A stretch of DNA of 45,611 nucleotides from Oscillospiraceae bacterium (GTDB lineage Bacteria > Bacillota > Clostridia > Oscillospirales > Ruminococcaceae), in NCBI GenBank assembly GCA_022766785.1, contig JALEOL010000059.1:1-45611 (forward strand), read 5' to 3'. Below, one piece after another: positions 21,963 to 30,056 of the stretch (position 1 is its first letter; the number at the start of each line of letters is the position of its first letter). The translations under genes were made by a program, and so were the position numbers. The notes beneath the pieces are model-generated. The model saw only the letters and a program-made list of their open reading frames with translations. It made no database searches and had not been told where the DNA came from.

Positions 21963-24302
21963 CTATTCCGATACCACCCGGTACTCTCCGTAATCCTGGA
22001 GCGAGTACACATACCCACTCGCTATCTGCGGTACTTCCACGCTGTCCAGAATGTTTCCGCTGCTGTCGGACAGTATCAGCGTTTCGCCCTTTTTGAGGCT
22101 GAAGTTCGCCTGCAGCTGGTGAAGCGCCTGCTGCGTCTTGTTGTTGTCCGTGACTATCAGCAGAGTGCTTTCCGCCGGGATACTTACATCGGGTATCGCC
22201 CAGCGCTGCAGCTTTTCCGGCTTGTCCGTCAGGTAAAGCCCGGAAAGGGACGCCGCCTCGCTGTTCGGATTGTACAGGATCATGTATCCTGCCCCCGGCT
22301 CGGTGCAGATAGTTTCTATCCGGACAGGCTCGCCGGTCAGCTGCTTTTTCTGCATGATGAGCCTTGCGGACACCCTGCCGTTTTCGTCCGCCATTGACGA
22401 GGTGATTACGATCTGCGGCTCGGTGTATTCGGCGCCGTTTATCTCCCACCGCAGGAACTCCCAGCCATCGGCGATCTCGGCGCTCAGCGGCACGCTGACT
22501 TCTTTGTTATAGGAACCCCACAGGCTCCCCCTGCCCTTTCTGACCTGGGAATTAAGCGTGGTCACAGCCCCCTGGGAACAGGTCACGGAAACGCTGTATT
22601 CATCGCTTTCCCACTCAAACAGCCGGTACATGTTCCCGAAAACGGAGGACTTTCGCACCGCCGCGAAATCCCTTATCTGCTGGCGGCTTTCCGCAAATGT
22701 ACCGCGGTTCGCCCAGGTGGAGGTCACTCCGTGATCCAGCGCGTAGAACTGCTCGTTATCGCTGATATCGCACAGCTCGCTCAGGGTCTCGGTGATGTGG
22801 TTTTCCTCGAACGCATACGCCACAAGGTCGGACATGGTGGCGGCGAACTTACGCTTTATATCGTCGCGTTTCAGCAGTGCGATAAGCGCCTTGCTCTCGC
22901 CGCTCATGTGGGAACCGTCCAGCAGGTCGCGCAGGGTGTTCAGGTTCGGGCGTTCTCCGTAAAGGCTCCAGGCGAACTCCGCGTCAAAGAACATGAACCG
23001 CCACTTCCCGTCCCGGAAGCCGCTGCTGTCCTCGCCCTCGTCCGCATAGTAGCGGAAAGCCTTGTAGTTATTGCCCGGCCAGTCCTTGTTCGAAATGAAC
23101 ACCTCCATGCAGTAGTACTGAATGAGGTTGTCGATGTCCACCAGCTCGCAGAACTCCGCGAACGTCTTGTCGTCGGTAAGGTCTTTGTCGTAATACTCTG
23201 TCACCTTTGCGAAGTCCGCAAGCCCTCGCTCATTACCCTCCTCCGGGTACTCGGTGTTGCTGACTATCTCGTAATTCTCCTTGCTGCCGCCGAAATATGT
23301 CGCAAGGTAGTCCTCGTTGAAATTCTCGTGCACCCACGAAAACCCGTAATACTCCCCGTTCAGGAACACCGCCGCCGGAGTGCAGTGCTGCGTCACCGGG
23401 TAGCCGTAATCCTGCGCCAGCTTCTGGGAAAGCTCGTCGCGGACTCCGGCGAATTCACGGTCGTTCGCGCCGTTGCGGAGCACTATCCGGTCGAATTCCG
23501 ACACCGGAACGCCCTGCCCGGTCTCCGCGCCGTTAAAGAACGCGTACTTGAACTTACCGTTGTCCGGGTCGTATTCCTTGCGCGCGATAAGCCTCAGCGA
23601 CTTCTGATCCGGCACCCTGGAATAGCCGCCGGAAAGCCGGACGCCTGCCGCCTGGTCTATCACCTTGTCGCCGTCGCTCTCGAAAACCTCGACATAAATG
23701 GGGCGCTCCCACTCCCTGCCGGTCATGTAATAGTTGCCCGGGGCGTTGTACGGGATCTCCTCGCCGGGGTGCTCCTTTACATAGTCATCGTAGATCTTTC
23801 CCGGCACGGCTATGCCATACTCATAGTCGTACAGATTATACGGGTCGGTGCTCAGCACGAACACCAGCGTCCCCTCATCGAAACGCTCGCCAACGTCCTG
23901 CCCGGTGACATAGCTGGTGGTGTATATCTCGCCGGAATTGCCGTTTTCGTCCACCGCCACCGCCTTTATCGTGGAAGCCGCGACTTCAGTGGACGCGTTC
24001 AGCTCTATCGGCGCGGTGTAAAGCGTGCCGCTCTCCGGGCAGGGGTCGGAGCCGTCTGTGGTGAAGTAGATCTCGCTGCTGCCGGCGGAAAGCTCCACCG
24101 AAATATTCTCCGCGTAAAACCCGGAGGGCAGCGAAAAGCTCACCACCCCAAAGGGGGGCTGTTCCTTTTCGGTCAGGGTGATCTCCCCGTCTACCTCGGC
24201 GGCTGCGGTGATCTCCGGAGGGCTTTCCTGGAACAGCGTGAACATCAGCGCCGAAGCCGCTCCCAGCAGTATGACGCCCCCGAGTATGATAAATCGCTTC
24301 AT
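21963..24302 (-). CDS. CotH-kinase family protein, secreted, with chitobiase-type and lamin-tail-like domains
   Basis: 779 residues. N-terminal signal/anchor 1-22. A CHB_HEX_C domain at about 50-130 (IYFTTDGSDPCPESGTLYTAPI). The CotH region spans about 160-560: VRLSGGYSRVPDQKSLRLIAR, RIVLRNGANDRE, VFLNGEYYGFSWVHENFNEDYL, NNYKAFRY, WRFMFFDAEFAWSL (the DxE/ DAEFAW metal site). A lamin-tail-like beta domain follows at about 680-779. CotH of spore coats is an atypical protein kinase; clostridial secreted versions occur in cellulosomes. Lies 12 bp after GH5, hence cotranscribed. Substrate unknown. Confidence 0.9.
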   Translation of the reverse strand: MKRFIILGGVILLGAASALMFTLFQESPPEITAAAEVDGEITLTEKEQPPFGVVSFSLPSGFYAENISVELSAGSSEIYFTTDGSDPCPESGTLYTAPIELNASTEVAASTIKAVAVDENGNSGEIYTTSYVTGQDVGERFDEGTLVFVLSTDPYNLYDYEYGIAVPGKIYDDYVKEHPGEEIPYNAPGNYYMTGREWERPIYVEVFESDGDKVIDQAAGVRLSGGYSRVPDQKSLRLIARKEYDPDNGKFKYAFFNGAETGQGVPVSEFDRIVLRNGANDREFAGVRDELSQKLAQDYGYPVTQHCTPAAVFLNGEYYGFSWVHENFNEDYLATYFGGSKENYEIVSNTEYPEEGNERGLADFAKVTEYYDKDLTDDKTFAEFCELVDIDNLIQYYCMEVFISNKDWPGNNYKAFRYYADEGEDSSGFRDGKWRFMFFDAEFAWSLYGERPNLNTLRDLLDGSHMSGESKALIALLKRDDIKRKFAATMSDLVAYAFEENHITETLSELCDISDNEQFYALDHGVTSTWANRGTFAESRQQIRDFAAVRKSSVFGNMYRLFEWESDEYSVSVTCSQGAVTTLNSQVRKGRGSLWGSYNKEVSVPLSAEIADGWEFLRWEINGAEYTEPQIVITSSMADENGRVSARLIMQKKQLTGEPVRIETICTEPGAGYMILYNPNSEAASLSGLYLTDKPEKLQRWAIPDVSIPAESTLLIVTDNNKTQQALHQLQANFSLKKGETLILSDSSGNILDSVEVPQIASGYVYSLQDYGEYRVVSE

Positions 24303-24314
24303 ATTTTCTCCAAT

Positions 24315-25907
24315 TTATTTATGCACTAACCAGCGCTTAAAGGTCTGGGCTAACAGCTCGTTTCGCAGCAGCGGATAGTTTGTGGTGTCCTCGGGATACA
24401 GCCCGAACATTATTTCGTGATACGCATGATAGCTGCATGATAACCCGTTTTCGGTGCAGTATTCCAGCACGTCGCTCACCCAGCGTTCTCCGCCCCTGCC
24501 ATTGCGGAAGCACTCAGAATCAGCTCCGTACTCTCCCAGGTACACCGGGACGTTGTTCTTCTTGCTGAATTCAGTCAGCCGGGACAGGTTATAGTCAACG
24601 TACTCCTTGCCGCTGCCGAACACTCTCTCCGCCAGCATGAAGTCCGCGCGGATATCCGTTGCGCCGCCGTTTGCCCTGGAGTTGTCCATATATCCGCTCA
24701 CCTTGTAGCGGCAGCCCTCTTTCAGTTCAAGGCTGCTGAACGTCAGGACATAATCGCCATTTGCGCCGGTGACGACCAGCTTTCCGTTCTCGGTATAGTA
24801 TCTGCCGGTGTCGTCGCTGCTCCATATACCCTCGGGATCGGCAGGCTCCGAGAAATCGTTGTGATATATCGTGTGGCTGCTGCCGTCCGGGGCGTATTCG
24901 GTCACTGTCAGGTCGTCAAAATACACTGTGCCGCCATCAAGCTCCCATGTATGCACCACCGGTGAAAATACGTTGTATTCCTCGGTGCGCCGGAAATAGT
25001 CGCTCTCATAATAACCGTTCTTCAGCGAATTATCCGCAGAAATGCAGTTCACCCAATAGCTCAGCACATCTCCTGTGTACAGCCCCGCGGGATAAGAAAC
25101 ATCGTCCCCGGCGCTCTGATGTGTGAACACAGAGGGTTCATAGTAGTGCGATTCGTACACCACGTTCGGGTCATCAATCAGATACCACAATTTCTCCGGA
25201 TCGATCGTCCAGTCGTTCTGACCTGTTTCCGTATCCTGTATCGCACACACATGCTCCGCAAAAATGATGTGGTTGTTATCGTATTTTCGTATCTCATCGG
25301 TGCAGCGCTGCACAAGCGATCTGCACTGAGCCACCGAAGCGGCGATGGTACCCTTTTCCGGCACGACAGGCTCATTCACGATACCGTAGCCTATCACAGA
25401 CGGCTCGTCAGCGTACCGCCTTGCTATCTCTCCCCACAGGGAAATCAGCCGCTTCTGGTTCTCGGTATCAGTCCACAGTGCTGTACCCTTTCCCTGAGAC
25501 TGATATCCGCCCTGGGGAGAGTGCATATTCAGCACAAGACCGATGCCGTATTTCTTAGCCCATGCTATGCTCCTGTCAAGGTAGTCAAAGCCCTCCTGCT
25601 TATAAGTATACGGCTTGTCATCGCCCTCGAACCAGCGATAATTCAGCAGAAATCTCACCGAATTGAAACCCAGCTCCTTCATCTCACGGAAGCTGTCCTC
25701 ATTGTGATGAAGTCCCACTTCTGAAAGCGAACTGCTCCAGAAATCATTGCCGAATCCCATGCCGTAAAGCACGGTCTTTGTGCCGTCCGGGGCGATGATG
25801 TCCCTGCCGTCGGTGTGGTAGAACCGGCTCTGCTCCGGCTTCAGTTCCGGGAACGAGCCTATCACCGACATGATCCCGACAATGACTGCCGCAATCTGTT
25901 TTAACAT
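24315..25907 (-). CDS. GH5-family glycoside hydrolase with inserted beta-sandwich domain
   Basis: 530 residues, N-terminal signal-like helix 1-18. The TIM barrel shows GH5 landmarks: FNSVRFLLNYRWF, LVLNMHS, proton donor Glu179 (GIVNEP) and nucleophile Glu459 (VYLGEYGAD). The barrel is split: about 120 residues (roughly 305-425) between the ESHYYEP strand and the nucleophile form a jelly-roll-like module (GTVYFDDLTVTE, NDFSEP, GRYYTENGKLVVTG, CRYKVSGYMDN) like a carbohydrate-binding CBM4/9 type. It should cleave beta-glucans or mannans at the surface; exact subfamily not determinable. GGAGGTAGGAA before ATG. Cotranscribed with CotH. Confidence 0.9.
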   Translation of the reverse strand: MLKQIAAVIVGIMSVIGSFPELKPEQSRFYHTDGRDIIAPDGTKTVLYGMGFGNDFWSSSLSEVGLHHNEDSFREMKELGFNSVRFLLNYRWFEGDDKPYTYKQEGFDYLDRSIAWAKKYGIGLVLNMHSPQGGYQSQGKGTALWTDTENQKRLISLWGEIARRYADEPSVIGYGIVNEPVVPEKGTIAASVAQCRSLVQRCTDEIRKYDNNHIIFAEHVCAIQDTETGQNDWTIDPEKLWYLIDDPNVVYESHYYEPSVFTHQSAGDDVSYPAGLYTGDVLSYWVNCISADNSLKNGYYESDYFRRTEEYNVFSPVVHTWELDGGTVYFDDLTVTEYAPDGSSHTIYHNDFSEPADPEGIWSSDDTGRYYTENGKLVVTGANGDYVLTFSSLELKEGCRYKVSGYMDNSRANGGATDIRADFMLAERVFGSGKEYVDYNLSRLTEFSKKNNVPVYLGEYGADSECFRNGRGGERWVSDVLEYCTENGLSCSYHAYHEIMFGLYPEDTTNYPLLRNELLAQTFKRWLVHK

Positions 25908-25918
25908 TTCCTACCTCC

Positions 25919-26350
25919 TCAGAGTGCCATATCCCTTGCCGCTTCCTGTTCAAGCCTTGCGTAAAGCTCCGGCATTGCCTTTTTCAGGTTCAGCGGTCTG
26001 AATGTCTCGCAATCCACAAATGCGTGTGCGCTTGTCCCCTCGCAGCGTATTTCAGTTTCGCCCTTCTTCACAGCAGTGTAGCTGAACTCCACCCGCGCCG
26101 GGGAAAATCTCGTTATCCTGGTGGTGATCACCAGCGTGTCGTCATATCCGGTGGGCAGGCGGTATTTGCAGGATATCCCGGTGACGGGTATCATCACGCC
26201 CTGCCGCTCCATTTCGGCGTAGCTCATCGCCGCGTTTTTGATATAGTCAGTGCGCGCCATTTCAAACCATATGGGATATACCGCATGGTGGGTCACTCCC
26301 ATTTTGTCGGTCTCGGCGTAGCGTACCGTTACTTCTGTTGTTGACGCCAT
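25919..26350 (-). CDS. 4HBT hot-dog acyl-CoA thioesterase (YbgC/FadM-like)
   Basis: 143 residues starting at the ATG one base after the SDR stop. The hot-dog fold signature is TVRYAETDKMGVTHHAVYPIWFEMARTDYI, with the catalytic Asp in ETDKMG and the following His. Hydrolyses acyl-CoA thioesters (chain length unknown). It is encoded with an SDR reductase upstream and GH5 downstream, an odd mix for a glycan operon. Confidence 0.9.
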   Translation of the reverse strand: MASTTEVTVRYAETDKMGVTHHAVYPIWFEMARTDYIKNAAMSYAEMERQGVMIPVTGISCKYRLPTGYDDTLVITTRITRFSPARVEFSYTAVKKGETEIRCEGTSAHAFVDCETFRPLNLKKAMPELYARLEQEAARDMAL

Positions 26351-26351
26351 G

Positions 26352-27119
26352 TCACAGTCTCTCCCGTCTGCTCTGTATCTGTCTTGCAAAGAAAGCCAGC
26401 ACGCTGTCCGGAACCAGCTTCCCGAGAACTATCCCTGCCTTTATCATCGGTGACGGCACAATAGTCAGCTTCCCGGCGAACATTTCACGCACCGCATATT
26501 CGGCGACATACTCGCTGGACTGCGGCGGCATTGAGAAATCCACCCGTGCCTTGTCCATGAACTCGGTACCCACCGGCCCCGGACAGAGCATTGAGAGCGA
26601 AACATGGCTGTGAGCCGCACGAAGCTCCTCATGCACCGCCTGGGTCATTCTCACGATATACGCCTTGCTTGCGTAGTATGACGAGAAGCACGGCCCCGGC
26701 AGAAATCCGGCACTGCTCGCAGAATTGAGTATAAAGCCGTAGTCGCGTTTTTTGAAGTCCTGCAAAAACAGCTTGAACAGCGTGTGGAACGCCTTAACAT
26801 TCACGTCCAGCATGGAAAGCTCCCGGTCGAGGTCGGTGTCGGTGAACTCCCCGAAAACCCCGAAGCCGGCGTTGTTCACGAAAATATCTATGTTGTACTT
26901 CCTGACCCTGCGGTGAAGCTCTATGCACTGCCTGGTGTCGGAAAGATCGGCGGCGATCACCTTCACCTTTACGCCGTACTGCTCTGTAAGCTCCTTTTTG
27001 AGCGACTGCAGGCGATCCAGGCGGCGCGCCGTGATTATCACATTTATCCCGTGCTTTGCCAGTGAACGGGCAATGTCCCTGCCGATCCCGGAGCTTGCCC
27101 CGGTAACTAATGCTATCAT
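26352..27119 (-). CDS. Short-chain dehydrogenase/reductase
   Basis: 255 residues, classical SDR. Cofactor motif TGASSGIG at 6-13, ARRLDR (NADPH-leaning basic pair), NNAG at about 87, catalytic Ser in LNSASSAG and YASK (Tyr-x-x-x-Lys). Overlaps the upstream DUF896 gene by ATGA. Substrate unknown; the neighbouring thioesterase hints at fatty-acyl or polyketide-like chemistry, but this is only a suggestion. Confidence 0.92.
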   Translation of the reverse strand: MIALVTGASSGIGRDIARSLAKHGINVIITARRLDRLQSLKKELTEQYGVKVKVIAADLSDTRQCIELHRRVRKYNIDIFVNNAGFGVFGEFTDTDLDRELSMLDVNVKAFHTLFKLFLQDFKKRDYGFILNSASSAGFLPGPCFSSYYASKAYIVRMTQAVHEELRAAHSHVSLSMLCPGPVGTEFMDKARVDFSMPPQSSEYVAEYAVREMFAGKLTIVPSPMIKAGIVLGKLVPDSVLAFFARQIQSRRERL

Positions 27120-27355
27120 TTCTTTCCCTCCGTATTAACGCCGGGTATCTTTACCTCGCCCTTGACAGCCTTTACAAGACTGCCGTCCGGCATTTTGTAG
27201 TATACATTGTCAAGGTGCTGCGCCAGTCCCCGTTTGAAGCCCTCGCGGTACTCGTCACGGAGCTGCTGCTGTTCCAGCTTTTCCTCCTCGGTCAGCCCCT
27301 GCTCGCGGTGTTTGCGCGCAAGGTGGTTTATTCTGTCTATCTTTTCCTTTTCCAT
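27116..27355 (-). CDS. DUF896 (YnzC) family protein
   Basis: 79 residues from the ATG (GAGGTG 9 nt upstream; a GTG four codons earlier lies inside that site). Conserved IDRINHLARKHREQGLTEEEKLEQQQLRDEYREGFK, a helical hairpin. B. subtilis members (YnzC) include small SOS-operon proteins of unknown role. Its ATGA overlap with SDR and 18-bp gap to the esterase upstream show one operon. Confidence 0.9.
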   Translation of the reverse strand: MEKEKIDRINHLARKHREQGLTEEEKLEQQQLRDEYREGFKRGLAQHLDNVYYKMPDGSLVKAVKGEVKIPGVNTEGKK

Positions 27356-27373
27356 AGTCTGTATCACCTCATA

Positions 27374-28963
27374 TCAGCCCTGGTATCCGGGCTTTGTGAA
27401 TATGAACGGCGGCAGCGGCACTCCGTTTTCGCTGTCAAACAGCGGTATATCATCGGTGTAATTCGTCCAGAGATAGCGCACGCCGCAGGGGAACTCCACC
27501 CCGGTGATGTGCAGTATCTCGGTGCCCTCCCCGGCGTTCCAGCTGTCGCGCCCGGAAATCTCTGCCTGAGCCTTGTGCCACTCTCCGTCCGGCGACATCA
27601 GCTCAAATCCGGTAAGCTCGCCGGTGCCGCCGCGAACCTCCAGGCTCATTCCGGTGGAAACGAAAACGTCCACGCTGTCGGTGTTCCACAACGGGTCGTA
27701 AACCTCCGGGCTGAATGTGGAGAACCCCGGCTCGTCGTCGGTGTCGTCCGTGAACTCCACATGATAGAAGCCGTTCAGCGCAGCAAGGCAGAAGCGGTGT
27801 CCCGGTGTCTTTTTGTCCTTGGGGTGAATTTCGTTGTATTCGCCGCAATCAGTGAGCACCGCAAGCGCGGTATTCTGTACAGTGCGGCATATCCTCGCCT
27901 GAGCCTCCCGGATAACGCACCAGTTCTTTCTGTCCTCGTCCGCAGACCACTTGTGCATGGGAAGCTGCCCTATCACGAAGAACAGGTCGTCGTCAGACCA
28001 GTCGTCACGCCAGCAGCGAATCATCTGGGAAAGCAGCTTATAGTACATCTCCGGGCGGTGATCGTCGCTCTCCCCCTGATACCAGATAACGCCGGTCATG
28101 GTGTAGGGCGCAACTCGCTCCACCATGCTCTTATGAAGAACGCCCGGCGACATGGGGTTCAGCGGCGAGGGGGGACCCGGGTACTTGTTTTCGCCGCAGT
28201 ATTCAAGGCAGCCGTCCCATGTGGGGTCAGGAGTGTTGTTGTAGTACTCGGCGCTCTTTCGCTCCCACTCGGCGTGATACTGCTGATAGTCAAGATACTC
28301 CTGCTTCAGCTGTTCAAGGCTCTTGCCCTCAACAGCCTTGTCGTATTCGTCAAAGTATATCGCGGTCTCGCCGTCTGCGTACTCGCGCTTCAGCCACGCG
28401 CTTGCGGAAGTGCCGCCCCAGTTGCAGCCGATAATTCCCACGACAACGCCCAGCCGCTCGGAAAGCTCCTTAGCGAAATAATATCCCACGGCGCTCCAGC
28501 ACTTCGCGCTCTCCTTGTTGGAAAAATCGCACCAGCCCATCTGCTGTTCGCTCTCGAAAAAGCTGTCGTCCGCGATAGATTTCTTCATGGTGTAATAGAA
28601 CCGCACATTCGGGGTGTCGTCATTTTCAAGGCTTTCCCTGCCGGTATTGCAGTTCTGAAGCTCCAGCTCCATATTGCTCTGACCCCCGGCGAGCCATACC
28701 GCGCCCATTGCGACATTTCGGAACACCGCGGTATCCTGTCCGTCCGTCACGGTAAGCTCCACGCAGTCCTGTGCAGGCTGGGGCGGCAGCATTGCGAGCC
28801 ACCTGCCGTTTTTTACGATCGTGGCAGTCTGCGCGGCTTCCTCTCCGGTAATGCTGACGGTGATCTTCGTTCCGTCAACGCCTGTCCCGAATACAGAAAG
28901 CGGCTTTCCGAACTGCATTACCATATTGTCGCTGAATATTCTTGCTGTCTGGAAGTTCGGCAT
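27374..28963 (-). CDS. Sialate O-acetylesterase-like SGNH esterase
   Basis: 529 residues without signal peptide, so cytoplasmic. SGNH blocks: block I GGQSNMELE (nucleophile Ser), IIGCNWGGTSASAW, VIWYQGESD, and the catalytic-type His in NEIHPKDK. N-terminal Ig-like domain at about 1-85 and a C-terminal beta-domain flank the catalytic core, the usual layout of the family. Removes O-acetyl groups from sialic acids or xylan-derived sugars; which one is not decidable. First gene of a nine-gene operon; AAAGGATAATTGAT precedes ATG. Confidence 0.9.
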   Translation of the reverse strand: MPNFQTARIFSDNMVMQFGKPLSVFGTGVDGTKITVSITGEEAAQTATIVKNGRWLAMLPPQPAQDCVELTVTDGQDTAVFRNVAMGAVWLAGGQSNMELELQNCNTGRESLENDDTPNVRFYYTMKKSIADDSFFESEQQMGWCDFSNKESAKCWSAVGYYFAKELSERLGVVVGIIGCNWGGTSASAWLKREYADGETAIYFDEYDKAVEGKSLEQLKQEYLDYQQYHAEWERKSAEYYNNTPDPTWDGCLEYCGENKYPGPPSPLNPMSPGVLHKSMVERVAPYTMTGVIWYQGESDDHRPEMYYKLLSQMIRCWRDDWSDDDLFFVIGQLPMHKWSADEDRKNWCVIREAQARICRTVQNTALAVLTDCGEYNEIHPKDKKTPGHRFCLAALNGFYHVEFTDDTDDEPGFSTFSPEVYDPLWNTDSVDVFVSTGMSLEVRGGTGELTGFELMSPDGEWHKAQAEISGRDSWNAGEGTEILHITGVEFPCGVRYLWTNYTDDIPLFDSENGVPLPPFIFTKPGYQG

Positions 28964-28993
28964 ATCAATTATCCTTTCGGTATTGTAGTCATC

Positions 28994-29027
28994 AAAAAAG
29001 GGTGCGGTGGAACAAACACTGCACCCT
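28994..29027 (-). terminator. Terminator of ruvX / hairpin at the start of the esterase transcript
   Basis: Minus-strand stem AGGGTGCAGTG (29017-29027) / complementary CACCGCACCCT (28999-29009) with one mismatch, then six T. It ends the pyr-ruvX operon. The esterase promoter (29033-29061) puts +1 near the first base of this stem, so the same hairpin may begin the next transcript. Confidence 0.75.
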
Positions 29028-29032
29028 ATTAT

Positions 29033-29061
29033 ATTTTACTGCCAAAACGCCATATTGTCAA
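29033..29061 (-). promoter_or_regulatory. Promoter of the esterase-GH5-CotH operon
   Basis: Minus strand TTGACA (29056-29061), 17-bp spacer, TAAAAT (29033-29038); a TATAAT follows at 29028-29033 but its spacing to the -35 is 22 bp. Confidence 0.65.
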
Positions 29062-29076
29062 GTGATTTCACCCAAT

Positions 29077-29505
29077 TCACACATTATCCGGGTGATTTCT
29101 GCGGTAGGCAAGGTAGCTGTCCAGAATTACTGCCGCCGCCGCGGAATCCAGCACCTCCTTGCGCTTCTTTCCGCGCTTGTTGACGTCGTTCATGTAGCCT
29201 ATCGCCGTCACCGTGGAGGAACGCTCGTCCCACATCACCACGTCCACGTCTACAAGCGTTTTCAGCCGTTCGGCGAACAGGCGGCACTTCTCGGAACGAG
29301 GTCCCTCCGTGCCGTTCATGTTTATGGGATTGCCTACCACGATAAGCTCCGCCTTGTTCTCCTTAGCCGCCTGCGCGGTCATTTCAACGCAGCGGTCGAA
29401 GTCCTTCATGTTTATCGTGTAAAGCGGCGAGGCGAGTATCTCGCTCTTGTCGCAAATCGCAAGCCCGGTGCGGCTGTCGCCGTAGTCTACTGCCATTATT
29501 TTCAT
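29077..29505 (-). CDS. ruvX: RuvX/YqgF Holliday-junction resolvase-like 16S rRNA nuclease
   Basis: 142 residues, RNase H-fold. Catalytic Asp in MAVDYGDSRTG, Glu in VVGNPINMNGTEG-type loop, Asp-Glu in MWDERSSTVTA, and C-terminal LDSAAAAVILDSYL. Family members process the 5' end of pre-16S rRNA. It normally sits beside ireB, but here ireB is about 23 kb away and ruvX ends the pyrimidine operon. AAAAGGAG 9 nt before ATG. Confidence 0.95.
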   Translation of the reverse strand: MKIMAVDYGDSRTGLAICDKSEILASPLYTINMKDFDRCVEMTAQAAKENKAELIVVGNPINMNGTEGPRSEKCRLFAERLKTLVDVDVVMWDERSSTVTAIGYMNDVNKRGKKRKEVLDSAAAAVILDSYLAYRRNHPDNV

Positions 29506-29520
29506 GTACCAATGCTCCTT

Positions 29521-30012
29521 TTATCGCTTCTTTTTCGCCGGAGCAAGACCACGAATATGCTCCATAACCTCCGGGGTGCAGTTCTTCTTCGCCACGATAA
29601 TGCCGCCGGCAGCCGTCAGCATGATATAGAAATTGCTGTCAGTTTCACAAACACGGATTATCTGAGAATAATGGAACTCTGTATGATTTTTGTCACGGTC
29701 AACAGTAAAGTGATCCTCAAAGAACCGCGCCGTTGTCAGCTTGTCAAGAAGAGGATTTTTCATGAGTAGCTTAGAACGTTGACCAGCGTTGATAGTCAAG
29801 CCCAGAAGACCTCCCGCCACAGAGCCGACCAGCAGCATTACCCCTATCGGTCCAGGAGCAAACAGTATCAGCGCCACACCTATCGCCGCCAGCATCACTA
29901 TCATCGCCGCCGTCCTTAGGTAATAGTGTACGATATTGTTCAGAACATAGCTGTCGTAACGCTTTAGCTCATGGTAGGTGTACTTCGTTGTCACCTCAAA
30001 TAATGGCTCCAT
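29521..30012 (-). CDS. YcxB-like domain membrane protein
   Basis: 163 residues from ATG with GGAGG 5 nt upstream (an upstream TTG lies within that site). Two transmembrane helices at about 36-80, then a basic linker (NAGQRSKLLMKNPLL) and a YcxB-type C-terminal domain (ARFFEDHFTVDRDKNHTEFHYSQIIRV, IMLTAAGGIIVAKKNC). Function of the family is unknown. Cotranscribed between pyrD and ruvX. Confidence 0.75.
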   Translation of the reverse strand: MEPLFEVTTKYTYHELKRYDSYVLNNIVHYYLRTAAMIVMLAAIGVALILFAPGPIGVMLLVGSVAGGLLGLTINAGQRSKLLMKNPLLDKLTTARFFEDHFTVDRDKNHTEFHYSQIIRVCETDSNFYIMLTAAGGIIVAKKNCTPEVMEHIRGLAPAKKKR

Positions 30013-30037
30013 GATATCCTCCAAATGTCAGTCTCAC

Positions 30038-30056
30038 AATTCCGAATTCCGAATTA
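30038..30056. repeat. CCGAATT short repeat overlapping the pyrD stop
   Basis: aattccgaattccgaatta, the same heptamer series that builds the palindrome at 37199-37328. It overlaps the pyrD stop codon (30054-30056) and ends 26 bp before the YcxB-like start. Confidence 0.55.

Noticed and set aside
22731-24329. 532-codon plus-strand frame opposite CotH
   Set aside because: Shadow of the CotH gene; Val/Leu/Arg-rich composition typical of GC-rich antisense frames.
27110-29065. Long plus-strand frame opposite the esterase and DUF896 genes
   Set aside because: Antisense shadow; the minus strand has clear family motifs, ribosome sites and ATGA overlaps.
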